Part shown: positions 39,511 through 43,161 of the stretch, in pieces
Numbering within the stretch: the first letter of the stretch is position 1
Layout: every line of letters starts with the position of its first letter
From: Tubiluchus corallicola
Lineage: Eukaryota; Priapulida; Priapulimorpha; Priapulimorphida; Tubiluchidae
DNA: 43,161 nucleotides
NCBI GenBank assembly: GCA_030141605.1
Contig: JAQGDQ010002432.1
Coordinates: forward strand, 1-43,161
Direction of reading: 5' to 3'
Program-made: the position numbers and the translations under genes
The notes under the pieces: generated by a model
Database searches by the model: none
Told to the model about the DNA's origin: nothing
Seen by the model: the letters and a program-made list of their open reading frames with translations, nothing else

Positions 39511-41109
39511 TTAATGTTGTATGTTCTTTTTACTCAAAAATCTTTTCAGGTTACTTTCATCTATTTCATCGCTGTCTCCATATTTTTTCCTTATTTCAAT
39601 TAATCTGGCGTGCATATCTTCCTGCACATCTGCATATTCCGGCTTATTATATATATTATTCATTTCCTCAGGATCCTTCTCCATATCGTATAATTCCCAG
39701 GTATCAGAGTCGTAATAGAAATGAATGAGTTTGTATCGATCGGTTCGAATACCATGATGACGTTGCACATTGTGTTCGCCCGGATATTCATAATAGGTAT
39801 AATAAATTGCATCTCGCCATGATTCAGAATTGCCTTCTTTAGCTATCTCCCGAAATGACTCACCTTGAATATCTTCAGGAATAGAAGTATTAGCGTAATC
39901 CAGAAAGCTAGGTGCAAAATCAAGGTTTTGAACAAGTCCTTCAACTACAGTACCCGGCTTAATTTCTTTTGGGTAACGCATCAAAATTGGTGTGCGGAAC
40001 GATTCTTCATACATAAAACGTTTATCGAACCAACCGTGCTCGCCCAAATAAAAGCCCTGATCAGAGGTGTAAATTACAATTGTATTTTCAGCCAAGCCTT
40101 CTTCATCTAAGTAATTGAGTACCTCTCCTACTCCATCATCAACGGACTGAATGGTTGCCAGATAGTCTCTCATATATCGGTTAAACTTCCAAAGTGCCAA
40201 CTCTTTTCCTGACAAGCCCAGTGATTTGAACTCTTCAATTAATGGTTTGTAGTGAGCGTCCCAGGCTGCGCGCTGTTCGTCATCCATTCGGTTGTACATG
40301 TTCTGAGCATACTTTCTGTACCTGGTCTGAAATTCACCTTCTTCATCCAACATCTTCAGATCGTAAACCAAATCCATATGCTCAAAAATGCCCATTTCGT
40401 GTTCCGCAGCAACCGGACGGTTTTCAAAATTATCAAAGAAATTTGCAGGCGGAGTAAAGGTTTTATCATCAAAAAGATCGAGATATTTTTTCTCAGGCAT
40501 CCAGGTTCTGTGCGGTGCTTTTTGGTGGTACAACAATAAGAAAGGTTTGTTTTTATTCCTTTTGTGTTTTAGCCAGTCAATAGCAATATCCGTGGTAATC
40601 TGAGTGCAATAACCATGATACTTTTTCTCAACACCATTTTCTATAAACTCAGGATTGTAATATTGCCCCTGACCCGGTAAAACGTTCGAATAATCAAAGC
40701 CTTGAGGTAAACCATCAATATGTATTTTACCAATCATAGCCGTTTGATAACCCGCCTTTTGCAATTGTTTGGCCACATTATCCTGGTTCCAATCAAAAGC
40801 CTGCAAGTTGTCGACTTTCCCGTTTACAAAACTATGTTTACCTGTTAACATTACCGCACGACTGGGCGCACAAATAGAATTTGTTACGTATCCTTTGGTA
40901 AACAAGACACCTTCTTCAGCAATACGGTCAATATTTGGCGTATGATTTAACCCATGTCCGTAAGCGCTAATGGCCTGGTAAGCATGGTCGTCACTCATTA
41001 TAAAAACAATATTTGGTTGGATTTGCTCCTTGTTATGGCTACTACAAGATGTAAACAAAACAGAAACCAACACAGCAAATATCAACTTTACAACTTCACT
41101 TTTTCTCAT
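39511..41109 (-). CDS. Formylglycine-dependent sulfatase lipoprotein (S1 family)
   Basis: The 532-residue enzyme has a lipoprotein signal (lipobox LFTSC, Cys22), metal-binding Asp residues in FIMSDDHAY (Asp40 and Asp41) and the maturation motif CAPSRAVMLTGK from Cys80. GKIHIDGLPQGFDY and TSDQGFYLGEHGWFDKRFMY are family-typical; the latter holds the second metal-binding Asp. The C-terminal block MEKDPEEMNNIYNKPEY is normal. It resembles the larger S1 enzymes acting on sulfated sugars and differs clearly from the smaller sulfatase at 16372-17727. It lies 12 bp after the rhamnosidase gene and 4 bp before the GH43-like gene, so the three form an operon aimed at a sulfated, rhamnose-containing glycan. 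Confidence 0.93.
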   Translation of the reverse strand: MRKSEVVKLIFAVLVSVLFTSCSSHNKEQIQPNIVFIMSDDHAYQAISAYGHGLNHTPNIDRIAEEGVLFTKGYVTNSICAPSRAVMLTGKHSFVNGKVDNLQAFDWNQDNVAKQLQKAGYQTAMIGKIHIDGLPQGFDYSNVLPGQGQYYNPEFIENGVEKKYHGYCTQITTDIAIDWLKHKRNKNKPFLLLYHQKAPHRTWMPEKKYLDLFDDKTFTPPANFFDNFENRPVAAEHEMGIFEHMDLVYDLKMLDEEGEFQTRYRKYAQNMYNRMDDEQRAAWDAHYKPLIEEFKSLGLSGKELALWKFNRYMRDYLATIQSVDDGVGEVLNYLDEEGLAENTIVIYTSDQGFYLGEHGWFDKRFMYEESFRTPILMRYPKEIKPGTVVEGLVQNLDFAPSFLDYANTSIPEDIQGESFREIAKEGNSESWRDAIYYTYYEYPGEHNVQRHHGIRTDRYKLIHFYYDSDTWELYDMEKDPEEMNNIYNKPEYADVQEDMHARLIEIRKKYGDSDEIDESNLKRFLSKKNIQH

Positions 41110-41121
41110 AAAAACAAATAG

Positions 41122-43026
41122 TTAAAATCGTTCAATTTCAATTGTATTCTCTACTGGTTTTAACATTAAAACCTTTTCTGTACTTTTTAAAACAGTGCCA
41201 TTAAAACGTATCAATTTGGTATCATCAGGAAGTACAAATTCTCCTGTCATGCCCTCGGGAAGGTTAAGTTTATAGATATCACTTCCATCTTCTGATTTTT
41301 TATAGTTGGCATAAATACTTCCAAATTGAGTTGGAACCTTTATTCTAGTATTGTTTAAACCAGTTATCTGAGGTTTTATCTGAACACTGCTAAATCCCGG
41401 TGTTAATGGAGTAATTCCCCACAGAAAACGTGTAATAACATTTGCCGGAGCCGTTCCCCAGGCATGGTTCCAGTCAGCATTTGGTTTATATTTCATATCC
41501 CAGGCTTCCAAAGTCATGGTAGCCCCTACTTTAATCATGTTCCACCAGGTTCGGTCGTGCGTGGTATCTGTTATTAATTCTAACGCATAATTAGGTTCAC
41601 CGGCTTTAAACAAGCCCTCTAACAGATATTGTGCCCCGTAAACGCTGCAGGCCATACCTCGTGTTTTTATGTGCTCAATAACTGTTTTCTTATTATCTTC
41701 AAGTACCAAGTCAAACGCCAAAGGAAACATATTAGCATGCAACGAAGCATGGGTTGAGCCTTCCCCATCTACGTATATTCCACGGTCCCTATCAAATAAC
41801 TTCTGGTTAATGGCCGCTTTAGTTTTTTCCGATTCTTTTTGGAAGAATTTTGCGTCTTCAGCTAAGCCAAGAAAACCGGCTACTTCCGCCATTAAAACCA
41901 TGTTGTAATAATAAAATGAATTGACTACAGTATTGACTTCCACCATCTCGTAACCATCGCGTTCCCCAGCTTCGGTAGCCAGTTTCCAACCTGTATCGTT
42001 TTGTCCGGGAGGCCAGTCAACTATATCGCGCACATTGGTTTTGGGATTTTTAAAGCCCAATTTCAATTTTAATTCATCAGTCAGTTTTCCCGACTTTGAA
42101 CTGATTAAACCATCTTCATGCTCCAAATCCATTAAAGTCCTGGTTTTTAGCATATCGTAGTTGTCACGTAAAACATGTAAATCGCCGGTGTACATGTAAT
42201 CCTGGTAGTACAACAATACTGTATGAAGCAGCCACTCGGTTGGCCAGGTGGGATTTTCAATAAAATATTCATTTGTCCTGCGGGCTATTGAATATTCACT
42301 ATCCAAACAATAATGGCTCAATTGATTGATGTAGGCATCGGCTTCGTATGGGATACGCTCGCGGTCGCCATCCACATAATAACCGGCAAAGGTTGTCGCT
42401 TTTATGGTATGTTTACACAAATCCCAAATAGCATTTAAAACACTATCAGACGAAGTAAAAAAACTTGCCTCATCGTTAAATTTATAGTGAAATGCTTTTT
42501 GATAGATTTCAATATCATCAATGGGTATCTGAAGATTTTCAATTTCAAAATACCGAAAAGGCATAACCACACCAAATGAATCGGGAAGAATAATTGCCTT
42601 AGGGCCGGTGTTTCTTTTATCTGCAATAAGTTCAACAAGCGTTTCTCCTGAATTTAACTTATCTAATTCCACTTTTTGATAACGGATTGTTCCGCCAGGA
42701 TTTTGATCGACCTTATCTTGGGCAGACAACTTTTCTCCCAAATGAAGAGTTACAGGTGAGTTCTGATTTTGTTTCGTTTTAATGACTACCGTTCCCCAAA
42801 ACGCCTGACCAAAATCGATTAAATAATGACCATCACCTATCTTTTCAATTCTCTCAGGCTGATTTAAAACTGTTTTAAAAACAGGATCAGTGTGATTAAG
42901 GTTATTTTGTGAATAAACCGAAAGCACAATGATATGGAAAGCAAATAATAGGGGCCACTTCAATCCTTTTATTCCTTTATAATTATTTTTCTTGTATTTT
43001 GGCCGTTGGTATAGTTTCCCTTTCAT
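41122..43026 (-). CDS. GH78-like alpha-L-rhamnosidase
   Basis: The start is placed at ATG 43026 (MKGKLYQRPKYKKNNY), ahead of a signal segment (WPLLFAFHIIVLSVYS). The longer frame begins at a TTG (43089) that overlaps the upstream gene. The protein has an N-terminal beta-sandwich (IDFGQAFWGTVVIKTK), then the six-hairpin (alpha/alpha)6 domain of inverting rhamnosidases with YVDGDRERIPYEADAYINQ, TWPTEWLLHTVLLYYQDYMY, DIVDWPPGQNDTGW and GATMTLEAWDMKYKPNADWN. Glu residues in DRERIPYEAD and TMTLEAW are the likely catalytic pair. A C-terminal beta-sandwich follows. It would remove terminal alpha-L-rhamnose, for example from a sulfated algal polymer. It is followed by the sulfatase after 12 bp. Confidence 0.85.
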   Translation of the reverse strand: MKGKLYQRPKYKKNNYKGIKGLKWPLLFAFHIIVLSVYSQNNLNHTDPVFKTVLNQPERIEKIGDGHYLIDFGQAFWGTVVIKTKQNQNSPVTLHLGEKLSAQDKVDQNPGGTIRYQKVELDKLNSGETLVELIADKRNTGPKAIILPDSFGVVMPFRYFEIENLQIPIDDIEIYQKAFHYKFNDEASFFTSSDSVLNAIWDLCKHTIKATTFAGYYVDGDRERIPYEADAYINQLSHYCLDSEYSIARRTNEYFIENPTWPTEWLLHTVLLYYQDYMYTGDLHVLRDNYDMLKTRTLMDLEHEDGLISSKSGKLTDELKLKLGFKNPKTNVRDIVDWPPGQNDTGWKLATEAGERDGYEMVEVNTVVNSFYYYNMVLMAEVAGFLGLAEDAKFFQKESEKTKAAINQKLFDRDRGIYVDGEGSTHASLHANMFPLAFDLVLEDNKKTVIEHIKTRGMACSVYGAQYLLEGLFKAGEPNYALELITDTTHDRTWWNMIKVGATMTLEAWDMKYKPNADWNHAWGTAPANVITRFLWGITPLTPGFSSVQIKPQITGLNNTRIKVPTQFGSIYANYKKSEDGSDIYKLNLPEGMTGEFVLPDDTKLIRFNGTVLKSTEKVLMLKPVENTIEIERF

Positions 43027-43078
43027 TTCAAAAAAACTTCGTTTCAGATATTGTTTGAATATAATTAAACCATATTTA

Positions 43079-43161
43079 TCAGTTTCCAATCACAGCCTCA
43101 TCTATCAAACTAAGTTCTTCACCCTGTAAGGCACACCTCAATTCAATGACACGAGGCTTTT
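43079..43161 (-). CDS. C-terminal end of a gene running off the window
   Basis: On the minus strand the frame from the window edge reads KPRVIELRCALQGEELSL and a few more residues, ending with TGA at 43079-43081. That lies just before the rhamnosidase start and fits a preceding operon gene. Twenty-six residues are too few to name a family. It could also be a chance open frame. Confidence 0.35.
   Translation of the reverse strand, partial: KPRVIELRCALQGEELSLIDEAVIGN

Noticed and set aside
43027-43089. N-terminal extension of the rhamnosidase from TTG 43089
   Set aside because: It puts the hydrophobic signal segment too far inside and overlaps the end of the preceding frame; ATG 43026 fits better.
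1-43161. rRNA genes, CRISPR arrays and prophage structural genes
   Set aside because: None were found on reading both strands.

Overview
The window comes from a Bacteroidota genome, most likely a free-living, glycan-degrading and probably marine member such as a Marinilabiliales/Prolixibacteraceae-type lineage. The evidence is AT-rich DNA, Bacteroidota-type tyrosine recombinases, a SusC/SusD pair, several surface lipoproteins, a T9SS-like C-terminal tail, two formylglycine-type sulfatases and many glycosidases. Species assignment is not possible from the sequence alone.

Layout. (1) 117-10526: a 10.4 kb integrative element between two perfect 19-bp direct repeats. It carries a tyrosine integrase, an unknown accessory protein, an excisionase-like HTH protein, an HUH replication initiator, a complete type I restriction-modification operon (hsdM-hsdS-hsdR), and a structured non-coding right end. 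(2) 10.7-14.3 kb: a scar zone. It holds the N-terminal stump of a second integrase, an IS3-family element, the N-terminal stump of a hybrid two-component regulator, and an IS4-family element. (3) 14.5-32.2 kb, all minus strand: a polysaccharide utilisation locus (PUL). In transcription order it reads: membrane-spanning Kelch/SARP-like regulator, LamG lipoprotein, SusC, SusD, GxGYxYP protein, frameshifted GLUG/T9SS protein, GH92, sulfatase, second GxGYxYP protein, terminator. (4) 33.0-35.8 kb: a tRNA-Ala cut by a 50-N assembly gap, a third (deleted) integrase and an IS110-family transposase with a stop codon. (5) 35.8-38.0 kb: an AbiE-type (type IV) toxin-antitoxin pair with a long operator palindrome, and the tail of an AlbA-type protein. 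(6) 38.2-43.2 kb: part of a second carbohydrate locus with a GH92 relic, a GH43-like beta-propeller enzyme, a sulfatase, a GH78-like rhamnosidase and the tail of one more gene.

How it works together. The first PUL looks built for a mannose-containing, probably sulfated (or phosphorylated) glycan. Surface lipoproteins and SusCD bind and import it, the sulfatase and GH92 trim it, and a one-component membrane regulator senses it. The most striking signal is an array of CGATTAA-like heptamers repeating every 11 bp in front of the operon, next to a gene whose C-terminus is a SARP-type winged helix; actinobacterial SARP activators recognise exactly that kind of spacing. A second striking point is that the GH92 has Gln where the family's general-acid Glu is expected, as in mannose-1-phosphate-specific members.

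The PUL may itself have arrived on a mobile element. A 16-bp repeat plus a second 12-bp repeat occur beside the integrase stump at 10.7 kb and again beside the tRNA-Ala terminator at 33.0 kb. IS-linked deletion of the integrase would since have fixed it in place. Three integrases, three insertion sequences, a restriction system and a toxin-antitoxin system within 43 kb mark this as an integration hot spot.
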